From Caulobacter segnis (GTDB taxonomy: Bacteria; Pseudomonadota; Alphaproteobacteria; Caulobacterales; Caulobacteraceae), in NCBI RefSeq assembly GCF_003243465.1, contig NZ_QFQZ01000014.1:1-64000 (forward strand): a stretch of 64,000 bases of DNA, written 5' to 3'. Made by a program: the position numbers and the translations under genes. Below the pieces are notes generated by a model. It was not told the DNA's origin, ran no database searches, and saw nothing but the letters and a program-made list of their open reading frames with translations. Shown here in pieces: positions 1 to 7,481 of this stretch. Within the stretch, counting starts at the first letter, position 1, and the number at the start of each line of letters is the position of its first letter.

Positions 1-254
1 GGAAGCGGGTTAAAACCCCGCGCGTCGAGGGCTCACCGGATAACGATCACGCGGAGCGTCTGGCTTCGTCGAAACGGTATTCACTACTCACACTCCGGAC
101 GGATGTCCGGCGCTCCGCGTCCCTTTCCATCCCTTCAGCGGCCCGCCGCGTGAAGCCGGCGGAGCGCGCCTTTATACGGGAGGGCGGGCGGCCCATGACC
201 TCGTCTTCGCGTCGTCTCCGCCGAGGGCCAACTTTCGGCCCGCCGCGCGCGGTC
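1..254. other. Intergenic region with nested inverted repeats
   Basis: No credible gene is visible. The stretch holds a short GC hairpin with arms at 5-9 and 17-21, which could end a gene lying left of the window. It also holds a perfect 10-bp inverted repeat (ACGCGGAGCG at 49-58, its complement at 111-120). Inside that lies a second perfect stem (CCGGAC at 95-100, GTCCGG at 105-110, loop GGAT). The nested stems could form in RNA from either strand. The HIT gene on the minus strand ends at 255, so the structure lies 3' of that operon. Function unknown. Confidence 0.45.
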
Positions 255-680
255 CTAGTTTTCCAGCACTTCCTCGGCGGCGGTGATCGCCGCGTCCAGG
301 GCGTCCTGGCCATAGGGGACGGCCGGGCTGTGGCCCCAGACGGGGCCCGGCCAGGCCGGGTCGTCGCGCCGGCGGCCAACGACATGGACGTGCAGCTGGG
401 CGGTGACATTGCCCAGAGCCCCGACATTGAGCTTATCGACGGCCAGGCCCAGGGCCGCGCCGATCGCCCGGACCGCGGCGCCGGCCAGGACGATCTCCTC
501 CATCAGCTGCAAGCGGTGGCCGACATCCAGCTGCTCGATCTCGGTCAGGCCGGGCTGGCGCGGAATCAGCACCAGCCACGGATAGCGGACGTCGTCCTGC
601 AGGCGGACCTCGCACAGGGGCAGATCGGCGACCAGGTGCGAGGTCGCCACGAAGGCCGGGTCGAGAATGAAGTCAGCCAC
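255..680 (-). CDS. HIT-family nucleotide hydrolase/transferase-like protein
   Basis: 141-aa single-domain histidine-triad protein, probably acting on a nucleoside phosphate or dinucleotide in the cytoplasm. The HIT active-site segment reads QLHVHVV at residues 95-101. Two histidines (97, 99) are kept, but the first histidine of the canonical H-x-H-x-H motif is glutamine, a variant I associate with one bacterial HIT subgroup. Its start codon overlaps the end of the MaoC-like gene by 8 bp, so the two are surely co-transcribed and probably translationally coupled. Substrate cannot be told from sequence. Confidence 0.85.
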   Translation of the reverse strand: MADFILDPAFVATSHLVADLPLCEVRLQDDVRYPWLVLIPRQPGLTEIEQLDVGHRLQLMEEIVLAGAAVRAIGAALGLAVDKLNVGALGNVTAQLHVHVVGRRRDDPAWPGPVWGHSPAVPYGQDALDAAITAAEEVLEN

Positions 681-1731
681 GCTTGGGAACCGCCGCCCAG
701 TAGTCGAAGTCGAGGATCACGCCGGAGTGGTAGACGCCTTCGCCGTTCTTGTCCGGGAATTCCGCGCACGGCGCGTCCATGGTCGCCACCAGCCGCAGGC
801 GCAGGGCGCCGACCGCGCCGAGGTCGGCCTTGTCCAGCACTTGGCTCCAGGCGAACACCGTGCCGCCGGCGAAGAAGGGCGCGACATGCCGGCCGCCGTT
901 GATCGCCAGGATCAGGCCGGCGTTCTGCAGCCCGTTGAACGACAGCGCCTTGGCGGTCGAGATCACCACCCCGCCATAGACCAGGCGGCGGCCGGAGGGG
1001 TCCTTGGCGCGCTCGAACTGGTTGAAATGGACCTTGGCGGTGTTCTGCCACAGGCGCGTGGCCATCTGGTGCTCGGCTTCCTCGACCGCCATACCGTCGA
1101 CATGGTCGATCTTCTCGCCGATCTCGTAGTCCTCGAAGGCGTGCGGCGCGCCGGCCAGGGCCCAGTCGTAGCGCGAAAAGTCGAGGCCGGGCGGAACGAT
1201 CAGCCGCTCGGCGGGCACGACGGCGGCCAGCTCCGGCACATGCTGCTCGCCGACCTCGGCGTCGGGATCGCGCTTTCGCACCATGACCCAGCGGACGTAG
1301 CTCAGGACCGTCTCGCCGAACTCGTCCATCCCGGTGGTGCGCACATAGACCACGCCGGTCTTGCGATTGGAGTTCTCCTTCAGGCCGATCACCTCGGACT
1401 CGGCGCTGAGGGTCATGCCGTCGGTGATCAGCTTGTGGAACCGACCCTCCGCGTAGCCAAGATTGGCGACGGCGTTCAGGCTGATGTCGGGCACGGTCTT
1501 GCCGAACACGATGTGGAAGGCGATCAGCGGGTCGACCGCGGCGTGTCGAAAGCCGCAGGCCTTGGCGAAGGCCTCGGACGAAAACAACGCAAAACGGGTT
1601 CCGTAGAGCGCCGTATAGAGCGCCACGTCCCCGGCCGTGACCGTGCGAGGCGTGGCGTGGACCAGCTTCTGGCCCAGCTTGAAGTCCTCGAAGAAATTGC
1701 CCGGATCGGTCTTGCTGGCCACGGCTTTCAT
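673..1731 (-). CDS. MaoC-family hydratase, mesaconyl-CoA hydratase-like
   Basis: 352-aa protein with two MaoC/hot-dog halves (about 15-165 and 190-345). It looks most like the double-hot-dog mesaconyl-CoA hydratase/beta-methylmalyl-CoA dehydratase group in length and layout. Such enzymes add or remove water at an enoyl-CoA in C4/C5 acyl-CoA metabolism. The C-terminal half has the segment AKVHFNQFE, matching the usual hydratase-2 core. It is first in a two-gene minus-strand operon with the HIT gene and divergent from mdh across 135 bp, which fits a central-carbon role. Substrate assignment is inference; MaoC membership is firm. Confidence 0.8.
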   Translation of the reverse strand: MKAVASKTDPGNFFEDFKLGQKLVHATPRTVTAGDVALYTALYGTRFALFSSEAFAKACGFRHAAVDPLIAFHIVFGKTVPDISLNAVANLGYAEGRFHKLITDGMTLSAESEVIGLKENSNRKTGVVYVRTTGMDEFGETVLSYVRWVMVRKRDPDAEVGEQHVPELAAVVPAERLIVPPGLDFSRYDWALAGAPHAFEDYEIGEKIDHVDGMAVEEAEHQMATRLWQNTAKVHFNQFERAKDPSGRRLVYGGVVISTAKALSFNGLQNAGLILAINGGRHVAPFFAGGTVFAWSQVLDKADLGAVGALRLRLVATMDAPCAEFPDKNGEGVYHSGVILDFDYWAAVPKRG

Positions 1732-1795
1732 CCCCTGCGCTGCTTATCGTTGTTTCCTCATCTTTGCCGCAGTGCAGCGAAACGGGAAAGGGGGC

Positions 1796-1824
1796 TTGAG
1801 GCCGGGCTCCGACAGGTCTAGACC
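1796..1824 (+). promoter_or_regulatory. Putative sigma73-type promoter of mdh
   Basis: TTGAGG (1796-1801) and TCTAGACC (1817-1824) lie in the arrangement expected for Caulobacter housekeeping promoters (TTGACGS, 10-14 bp, GCTANAWC as I recall the consensus). The second element is about 40 bp upstream of the mdh ATG at 1867. Assignment by pattern only. Confidence 0.45.
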
Positions 1825-1866
1825 GCGCCCCGAGATTTCACTGTCCACAGCCTTGATGGAGACCCC

Positions 1867-2829
1867 ATGGCTCGCGCGAAGATCGCCCTTATCGGCGCCG
1901 GCATGATCGGCGGCACCCTGGCCCACATCGCCGCTCGCGAAGAGCTGGGCGACGTGATCCTGTTCGACATCGCCGAAGGCACCCCGCAGGGTAAGGCGCT
2001 GGACATCGCCGAAGCCTCGGCCGTGTTCGGCAAGGACGTCGCCCTGAAGGGCGCCAACGACTACGCCGACATCGCCGGCGCCGACGTCTGCATCGTGACC
2101 GCCGGCGTGCCGCGCAAGCCGGGCATGAGCCGCGACGACCTGCTGGGCATCAACCTGAAGGTCATGAAGGCCGTCGGCGAAGGCATCAAGGCCCACGCCC
2201 CGAACGCCTTCGTCATCTGCATCACCAACCCGCTCGACGCGATGGTCTGGGCGCTGCAGCAGTTCTCGGGCCTGCCGAAGGAAAAGGTCATCGGCATGGC
2301 CGGCGTCCTCGACTCGGCGCGCTTCGCCTACTTCCTGGCCGAAGCCACCGGCGTCTCGGTCGAAGACATCCACGCCTGGACCCTGGGCGGCCACGGCGAC
2401 GACATGGTCCCGATGGTCCGTCACTCGACCGTCGGCGGCCTGCCGCTGCCCGAACTGGTCAAGCAAGGCTGGCTGACCCAGGAAAAGCTGGACGCCATCG
2501 TCGAGCGCACCCGCAAGGGCGGCGGCGAGATCGTCGCTCTGCTGAAGACCGGCTCGGCCTTCTACGCCCCCGCCGAGAGCGCCATCGCCATGGCCACCTC
2601 GTACCTGAAGGACAAGAAGCGCGTCCTGCCCTGCGCCACCTACCTGACCGGCCAGTACGGCCTGAACGACCTCTATGTGGGCGTTCCGGTGGTGATCGGC
2701 GCCGGCGGCGCCGAGAAGATCGTCGAGTTCGAAACCAACGACGACGAGAAGGCGATGTTCGCCAAGTCCGTCGAGTCGGTGAAGGGCCTGATGGAAGCCT
2801 GCAAGGTCATCGACGGCTCGCTGAAGTAA
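1867..2829 (+). CDS. mdh: Malate dehydrogenase
   Basis: 320-aa NAD-dependent malate dehydrogenase of the lactate-dehydrogenase-like type, catalysing malate to oxaloacetate in the TCA cycle. The N-terminal Rossmann motif is GAGMIGG (about 10-16). Substrate-binding arginines sit in the active-site loop VPRKPGMSR (R83, R89). The proton relay is D149 in GVLDSAR (with R152) and H176 in GGHGDD. Length is normal. Codon choice is strongly biased to GCC/CTG/AAG, as expected for high expression. It is monocistronic, followed by a strong terminator, and divergent from the MaoC operon. Confidence 0.97.
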   Translation: MARAKIALIGAGMIGGTLAHIAAREELGDVILFDIAEGTPQGKALDIAEASAVFGKDVALKGANDYADIAGADVCIVTAGVPRKPGMSRDDLLGINLKVMKAVGEGIKAHAPNAFVICITNPLDAMVWALQQFSGLPKEKVIGMAGVLDSARFAYFLAEATGVSVEDIHAWTLGGHGDDMVPMVRHSTVGGLPLPELVKQGWLTQEKLDAIVERTRKGGGEIVALLKTGSAFYAPAESAIAMATSYLKDKKRVLPCATYLTGQYGLNDLYVGVPVVIGAGGAEKIVEFETNDDEKAMFAKSVESVKGLMEACKVIDGSLK

Positions 2830-2854
2830 GCGACTTTCGATCCAAGACTGACGA

Positions 2855-2886
2855 AGGGCGGCTCCTTGAGGGGCCGCCCTTTTTCT
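2855..2886. terminator. Bidirectional intrinsic terminator, mdh / CBS gene
   Basis: Stem AGGGCGGC (2855-2862) pairs with GCCGCCCT (2873-2880) over a 10-nt loop and is followed by a T-run on the plus strand. It sits between the convergent mdh (ends 2829) and CBS-domain gene (ends 2891). Confidence 0.85.
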
Positions 2887-2890
2887 TTCC

Positions 2891-3322
2891 CTAGTGCGCC
2901 GCGTCGCCCGGCTCCTGGGAGATCTCCTCCAGCGTCTTGCCGACCTGCTTGGCGCCGTAGTCCTTGGCCACGTCGCCCAGCGAGAGGATGCCGCTCAGAT
3001 CGCCGGCGTCGTTCAGGACGACCAGACGGCGGACCTGATGGTTGGCCATCTTGGCCGTGGCGTCGGCCAGGATGTCGTCCTCCTTCACGCTCAGCACCTC
3101 GCCGTCGGACATCACGTCCGAGACGGCGCTGTCGAAGCTGCGGCCCTCGGCGACCACGCGCAGGACGATGTCGCGGTCGGTGACCAGGCCGACGACCTTG
3201 CCGTCCTCGACCACCGGCACGACGCCGCTGTCGACCTTGGCCATGGTCTCGGCGACCTGGCGGATCGTGTCGGTGGGGCGGGCGATCGAGACCTGGCTGG
3301 TCATGGCGTCGCTGACTTTCAT
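2891..3322 (-). CDS. Tandem CBS-domain protein
   Basis: 143-aa protein made of two CBS domains (about 1-60 and 68-130) and nothing else. The first holds the GLVTDRDIVLR-type segment, the second GILSLGDV. Stand-alone CBS pairs bind adenine nucleotides and act as energy or redox sensors for partner proteins. No partner is fused or obviously adjacent. Monocistronic; shares a terminator with mdh. Function beyond nucleotide sensing cannot be assigned. Confidence 0.88.
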   Translation of the reverse strand: MKVSDAMTSQVSIARPTDTIRQVAETMAKVDSGVVPVVEDGKVVGLVTDRDIVLRVVAEGRSFDSAVSDVMSDGEVLSVKEDDILADATAKMANHQVRRLVVLNDAGDLSGILSLGDVAKDYGAKQVGKTLEEISQEPGDAAH

Positions 3323-3427
3323 GGGAGACCTCGTCGGTTGAAATTCGAGGGCTAAAACCCGCCTGCACTGTCTCCCGTTCCCCTGAGAAGCGCCCTATCT
3401 AGGCGCATCGTCCAAGCGGAGCTTTCG

Positions 3428-3934
3428 ATGTCGATCTCGATCCACCAGGCCAGCGTTCCCGTGTTCACCCAGGGGCTGAAGGGCCTGAAAGGCGTGCTGA
3501 CCAAAGCCGCCGCCCACGTCGAGGCCAAGGGCTGGGATCCGGACGCGCTGCTTAAGGCGCGGCTCTATCCCGACATGTTCCCGCTGATCCGCCAGGTGCA
3601 GATCGCCACCGACTTCGCCAAGGGCTGCTGCGCGCGCCTGGCCGGCGAAGAGGTTCCAGCCTGGGACGACGTCGAAACCAGCTTCGCCGAACTGATCGCC
3701 CGCATCGACCGCGCCATCGCCTATGTCGACGGGCTGGATCCTGCGGCGTTCGAGGGCGCCGAGGATCGCGACATCACCCTAACCCGCCGCGGCGAGACCA
3801 GCGTGGTCAAGGGCCTGGCCTATGTCCAGGGGCAGGCCCAGCCGAACTTCTTCTTCCACCTCACGACCGCCTACGCGATCCTGCGCCACAACGGCGTCGA
3901 GGTCGGCAAGCGCGACTTCCTGGGGATGGCCTGA
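3428..3934 (+). CDS. DUF1993 family protein
   Basis: 168-aa soluble protein recognised as DUF1993, a DinB-like four-helix-bundle family of unknown function. Typical features are an N-terminal SISIHQASVPVF strand/helix, the central YPDMFPLIRQVQIA segment, and a C-terminal FFFHLTTAYAILRHNGVEVGK-like helix holding the conserved NFFFH...LRHNG residues. It appears monocistronic. The ATG at 3428 follows a GGAG-type SD. Members of this superfamily may bind a metal through histidines, but no activity is established. Confidence 0.85.
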   Translation: MSISIHQASVPVFTQGLKGLKGVLTKAAAHVEAKGWDPDALLKARLYPDMFPLIRQVQIATDFAKGCCARLAGEEVPAWDDVETSFAELIARIDRAIAYVDGLDPAAFEGAEDRDITLTRRGETSVVKGLAYVQGQAQPNFFFHLTTAYAILRHNGVEVGKRDFLGMA

Positions 3935-3939
3935 TCCTT

Positions 3940-3998
3940 CCTCCAGCCCGACCTCCCCGGCGAATGCCGGGGTCCAGATGGAGGAGTGCTGGGGCGGG
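3940..3998 (+). repeat. Palindromic intergenic repeat, copy 1
   Basis: REP-like element centred on the perfect stem CCCCGGC/GCCGGGG (3955-3961 and 3966-3972, loop GAAT). It is flanked by CCTCCAGCCCGACCT on the left and TCCAGATGGAGG on the right. A second, inverted copy lies 20 bp further on. The core CCCGGCGAATGCCGGG is a widespread intergenic repeat type in alphaproteobacteria, as I recall. Confidence 0.75.
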
Positions 3999-4019
3999 TT
4001 CCTAGGACTCAGCATTCTT

Positions 4020-4083
4020 CCAATCAGCCCAAGCGCCTTGGGATCTGGGTCCCGGCATTCGCCGGGAAAGTCGGATGGAGGGA
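4020..4083 (-). repeat. Palindromic intergenic repeat, copy 2 (inverted)
   Basis: Read on the minus strand this repeats copy 1 with a few changes: CCTCCATCCGACTTT, then the stem CCCGGC/GCCGGG (4051-4056 and 4061-4066), then ACCCAGATCCCAAGG. The two copies face each other, so transcripts through 3940-4083 could fold into one long cruciform-like structure. It lies between DUF1993 and ffh and may end DUF1993 transcription. Confidence 0.75.
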
Positions 4084-4274
4084 CGCTTTGACTCCGTGAC
4101 CTTTTTCAGCCATAAGCCCCGGCTTCCGGCGCTTTATCAGCAGCGCCTCCACCGTCACGACCCCGGCCTGGTAGCCCAGGATCCATCCGGACGAGGACGG
4201 CGAGGACCCCCGTCGACGTGATCGTCCACGGGGGCTGATGGCGTTTGGAGCTTTGAGTTTCAACAGGGTTCGAC
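4084..4274. other. ffh leader region with hairpin
   Basis: No gene seen. The notable element is an imperfect hairpin, CCCCCGT (4207-4213) with ACGGGGG (4228-4234) plus an inner GAC/GTC pair, about 40 bp before the ffh start. It could be an attenuator or a processing site in the ffh-rpsP-rimM leader. No 4.5S/SRP RNA gene is recognisable here. Confidence 0.4.
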
Positions 4275-5801
4275 ATGTTCGACGGCCTTACAGAGCGACT
4301 TTCCGGCGTCTTCGAACGCCTCGGCGGTCGCGGCGTGCTGTCCGAAAAGGACATCGACGAGGCGCTGCGCGAGGTGCGCGTCGCCCTGCTCGAGGCCGAC
4401 GTCGCCCTGCCGGTCGTCAAGGACTTCATCAGCAAGGCCAAGGAACTGGCGTCGGGCGAGGCGGTCATCCGCTCGGTCAAGCCGGCCGACCAGGTGGTCA
4501 AGATCGTCTATGACGGCCTCGTGGACATGCTGGGCGGCGACGTTCCGACCGGCCTGAACCTGGCGCTGAACCCGCCCAGCATCATCCTGATGGCCGGCCT
4601 GCAGGGCTCGGGCAAGACGACGACGACCGGCAAGCTGGCCCTGCGCCTGTCCAAGACCGAGCGCAAGAAGGTGCTGGTCGCCTCGCTCGACACCCGCCGC
4701 CCGGCCGCCATGGAGCAGCTCGCTTTGCTGGCTCAGCAGGTCGGGGTCGAGAGCCTGCCGATCGTCGCCGGCCAGAGCGCCGTCGACATCGCCAAGCGCG
4801 CCGTCTCGGCGGCCAAGCTGGGCGGCTACGACGTCCTGATCCTCGACACCGCCGGCCGCACCACGCTGGACGAGGCGATGATGAACGAGGCGGCGGAAGT
4901 CGCCCGCATCGCCAATCCGTCGGAAACGATCCTTGTCGCCGACAGCTTGACCGGTCAGGACGCCGTGCGCACGGCCAAGGCGTTCCACGAGCGCCTGCCG
5001 CTGACCGGCCTGATCCTCACGCGCGCCGACGGCGACGGCCGGGGCGGCGCTGCGCTATCGATGCGCCATGTCACCGGCCTGCCGATCAAGTTCCTCGGCG
5101 CCGGCGAGAAGATCGACCAGCTGGACGTGTTCGACGCCCGCCGCGTCGCCGGCCGGATCCTGGGCCAGGGCGACGTCGTGGCCCTGGTCGAGAAGGCCGC
5201 GGCCGACCTCGACCACGCCGAGGCCGAGCGCATGGCCAAGAAGCTGGCCAAGGGCAAGTTCGACCTCGACGACCTGTCGGCGCAGCTGAAGCAGATGCAG
5301 AAGCTGGGCGGCATGGAGGGCATCATGGGCCTGCTGCCCGGCGTCCAGAAGGTCAAGAAGCAGATCTCGGAGAGCGGGATCGACGACAGCATCTTCCGTC
5401 GCCAGCAGGCGATCATCAGCTCGATGACCAAGGAAGAGCGCAAGAAGCCCGACATCCTGGCCGCCTCACGCAAGCGCCGCATCGCGGCCGGCGCCGGGGT
5501 CGACGTGGCCGAGGTCAATCGCCTGCTCAAGCAGCACCGCCAGATGGCCGACATGTTCAAGGCCATGTCCAAGGACGGCGGCAAGGGCCTGGCCCGCATG
5601 GCCCAGATGATGGGCGGCGGCGACATGGCGCGCCTCAAGAACCTGGGCGGCGGCAAGATGCCGGCGTCCGATCCCAATGCAGCGGGGGGCCAAGGCCTCT
5701 CGGGGCTGCCCGGCCTGCCGGGTCTCGGGGGCGGCGGCGACGCCAAGCCCAATCCTCTCTCCGGCCTGGGCCTGCCCGGCTTCAACCCGTTCAAGAAATA
5801 G
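4275..5801 (+). CDS. ffh: Signal recognition particle protein Ffh
   Basis: 508-aa SRP54-type GTPase that binds 4.5S RNA and signal sequences of inner-membrane proteins and docks with FtsY. N domain 1-90, then the G domain with P-loop GLQGSGKTT (108-116), DTAGR and TRADGDGRGG. The Met-rich M domain (about 300-440) includes GGMEGIMGLLPG and paired methionines for hydrophobic signal binding. A Gly/Pro-rich tail (about 455-508) extends beyond the E. coli-type length. First gene of the ffh-rpsP-rimM-Nudix run, 25 bp before rpsP. Confidence 0.97.
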   Translation: MFDGLTERLSGVFERLGGRGVLSEKDIDEALREVRVALLEADVALPVVKDFISKAKELASGEAVIRSVKPADQVVKIVYDGLVDMLGGDVPTGLNLALNPPSIILMAGLQGSGKTTTTGKLALRLSKTERKKVLVASLDTRRPAAMEQLALLAQQVGVESLPIVAGQSAVDIAKRAVSAAKLGGYDVLILDTAGRTTLDEAMMNEAAEVARIANPSETILVADSLTGQDAVRTAKAFHERLPLTGLILTRADGDGRGGAALSMRHVTGLPIKFLGAGEKIDQLDVFDARRVAGRILGQGDVVALVEKAAADLDHAEAERMAKKLAKGKFDLDDLSAQLKQMQKLGGMEGIMGLLPGVQKVKKQISESGIDDSIFRRQQAIISSMTKEERKKPDILAASRKRRIAAGAGVDVAEVNRLLKQHRQMADMFKAMSKDGGKGLARMAQMMGGGDMARLKNLGGGKMPASDPNAAGGQGLSGLPGLPGLGGGGDAKPNPLSGLGLPGFNPFKK

Positions 5802-5826
5802 AACTTTAGACCAAGGACTACCTCAA

Positions 5827-6285
5827 ATGCTGAAGATCCGTCTCGCCCGTGGCGGCGCCAAGAAGCGTCCGTACTACTCGATCGTCGTCGCTGACAGCCA
5901 CTCGCCGCGCGATGGCCGCTTCATCGAGAAGGTCGGCACCTACAACCCGCTCCTCAAGAAGGACGACGCCAACCGCGTCACCCTGAAGGTCGAGTCGATC
6001 CAGGAATGGCTCAAGAAGGGCGCCCAACCGACTGACCGCGTCGCGCGCTTCCTGGCCGCCCAAGGTCTGACCACCTGGACCGCCGGTAACAACCCGCAAA
6101 AGGGCGCCCCGGGCAAGAAGGCGCAAGAGCGTCTGGCCGAACGCGCTCAGCGTGAAGAAGAGCGCAAGCAAGCCGAAGCCGACGCCAAGGCCGCCGCTGA
6201 AGCCGCCGCCGCCGAAGCCGCCGCGGCTCCGGCCGAGGAAGCCCCGGCCGCCGAAGCTCCGGCTGAAGAAGCCGCCGAAGGCTAA
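5827..6285 (+). CDS. rpsP: 30S ribosomal protein S16
   Basis: 152-aa ribosomal protein S16. The core MLKIRLARGGAKKRPYYSIV followed by GRFIEKVGTYNPL is diagnostic. I chose ATG 5827 because it gives the universal S16 N-terminus and lies behind a plausible SD; the same frame is open 150 bp upstream but inside ffh. About 60 residues of Ala/Glu/Lys-rich low-complexity tail (from about 95 on) extend it beyond the usual 80-90 aa, a known alphaproteobacterial habit. Followed by a strong hairpin before rimM. Confidence 0.95.
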   Translation: MLKIRLARGGAKKRPYYSIVVADSHSPRDGRFIEKVGTYNPLLKKDDANRVTLKVESIQEWLKKGAQPTDRVARFLAAQGLTTWTAGNNPQKGAPGKKAQERLAERAQREEERKQAEADAKAAAEAAAAEAAAAPAEEAPAAEAPAEEAAEG

Positions 6286-6293
6286 GGGTTCCA

Positions 6294-6323
6294 GCGCCGC
6301 CGATCCTTGCGGGTCGGCGGCGC
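6294..6323 (+). terminator. rpsP-rimM intercistronic hairpin (attenuator-like)
   Basis: GCGCCGCCGATCC (6294-6306) pairs with GGGTCGGCGGCGC (6311-6323) over the tetraloop TTGC: a 13-bp stem with one G-U pair and no U-tract. It could reduce transcription into rimM or stabilise the rpsP mRNA, separating the high ribosomal-protein dose from the low dose of the maturation factor. Confidence 0.6.
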
Positions 6324-6338
6324 GACTCTGTCCGGACC

Positions 6339-6899
6339 ATGGCCGCCCAAATGGCTGAGAAGCCCGACGATCCGCTGATCCTGGTCGGCCGCGTGGCCGG
6401 CGGCTTTGGCGTGCGCGGCGAGGTGCGGATCTCGACCTACACCGAAGACCCGATGAGCATCGCGGCCTTCAAGAGCCTGAAGCGCCAGGACGGCTCGCCC
6501 GCCCTGACCATCGCTTCGGCCCGCAAGACCAAGGACGGCGTGGTTTGCCGCTGTCCGGGTGTCGAGACCAAGGAAGCCGCCGACGCCCTGCGCGGTCTCC
6601 GCCTCTACGTCCCGCGGTCGGCCTTGCCCGAGCCGGACGAGGACGAGTTCTACCTGACCGATCTCGTGGGCCTGGCCGTCCGCCATATCCAGACCGACGT
6701 CCTCTTGGGCCGCGTGAAGAGCGTCCAGAACTTTGGCGCCGGTGATATTCTCGAGATCGCGCCGGACCTGGGCGGTCCGACCTGGTATCTGCCGTTCACG
6801 CGGGCGGCGGTCCCCGAGGTCAAGATCGGCGAAGGTCTGATCCTGGCCGATCCCCCCGCCTTGGTGGGCGAGCAGGAAGGTCCTTCCGAAGAGGACTAG
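6339..6899 (+). CDS. rimM: Ribosome maturation factor RimM
   Basis: 186-aa 16S rRNA processing/30S head maturation factor that binds S19. The N-terminal RimM domain contains LVGRVAGGFGVRGEVRI (about 15-31). The PRC-barrel-like C-terminal domain includes DLVGLAVR and the segment ending in WYLPFTRAAVPEV. ATG 6339 is used; ATG 6351 in the same frame is an alternative. It follows rpsP as in most bacteria, but the next gene is a Nudix hydrolase, not trmD. Confidence 0.95.
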   Translation: MAAQMAEKPDDPLILVGRVAGGFGVRGEVRISTYTEDPMSIAAFKSLKRQDGSPALTIASARKTKDGVVCRCPGVETKEAADALRGLRLYVPRSALPEPDEDEFYLTDLVGLAVRHIQTDVLLGRVKSVQNFGAGDILEIAPDLGGPTWYLPFTRAAVPEVKIGEGLILADPPALVGEQEGPSEED

Positions 6900-6911
6900 A
6901 AGGAGCGCGTG

Positions 6912-7478
6912 GTGACCTCTGACGGAAAGTGGCGGGTCACCGCCTCGCGACACATCCACAAGGATCGCTGGATCAGCGTCCGCGCCGATGACTGCGTCAC
7001 CGACGAAGGCGCGGTGGTCGCGCCCTACTACGTGCTGGAATATCGCGACTGGGTTGAGGTCGTGGCGCTCGACGCCGAGAACAACGTGCTGCTGGTCAGG
7101 CAGTACCGCCACGGCATGGGCGACTTCTCCGTCGAACTGCCGGCCGGCAACATGGACCCTGGCGAGACCGATCCCGTCGAGGCCGCACGCCGCGAGCTGC
7201 TGGAAGAAGCCGGCTGCGCGGGCGTCCTGACCTTGGTGGGCGAGAGCCGGGCCAACGCCGCCAGTCACGCCAACCGCACCCACATCATCCTGGCGCGCGA
7301 TGTCGTCCGGGTCGCCGACCCCCAGGATGATCCTGGGGAGCGTATCGAGAGCTTCTGGGTCTCGCTCGCCGAGGCCGTTCGCATGATGCTGGCCGGCGAC
7401 CTCACCAACGGCATGCAGGCCGCGGCGCTGATCCGCGGCCTCGCCGCCGCCGGCGTGGCGCGTGTCGAGGCGCTCTGA
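6912..7478 (+). CDS. Nudix hydrolase, ADP-ribose pyrophosphatase-like
   Basis: 188-aa Nudix hydrolase, likely cleaving a nucleoside diphosphate linked to X (ADP-sugar type) in the cytoplasm. The Nudix box runs GNMDPGE...RELLEEAG. Between the box Glu and the REL motif there are eight residues, not the canonical seven, a small departure worth checking. Adjacent GTG codons at 6909 and 6912 can both start it; AAGGAG at 6900-6905 is spaced best for 6912. Only 12 bp follow rimM's stop, so it is the last gene of the ffh-rpsP-rimM operon. Ends 3 bp before convergent tesB. Confidence 0.88.
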   Translation: MTSDGKWRVTASRHIHKDRWISVRADDCVTDEGAVVAPYYVLEYRDWVEVVALDAENNVLLVRQYRHGMGDFSVELPAGNMDPGETDPVEAARRELLEEAGCAGVLTLVGESRANAASHANRTHIILARDVVRVADPQDDPGERIESFWVSLAEAVRMMLAGDLTNGMQAAALIRGLAAAGVARVEAL

Positions 7479-7481
7479 GAC

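Noticed and set aside
4084..4274. 4.5S/SRP RNA gene next to ffh
   Set aside because: No GGAA-type domain IV hairpin could be recognised; only a GC-rich stem is present.
5677..5826. 50-residue N-terminal extension of S16
   Set aside because: Lies inside ffh in another frame and does not resemble S16; the conserved N-terminus starts at 5827.
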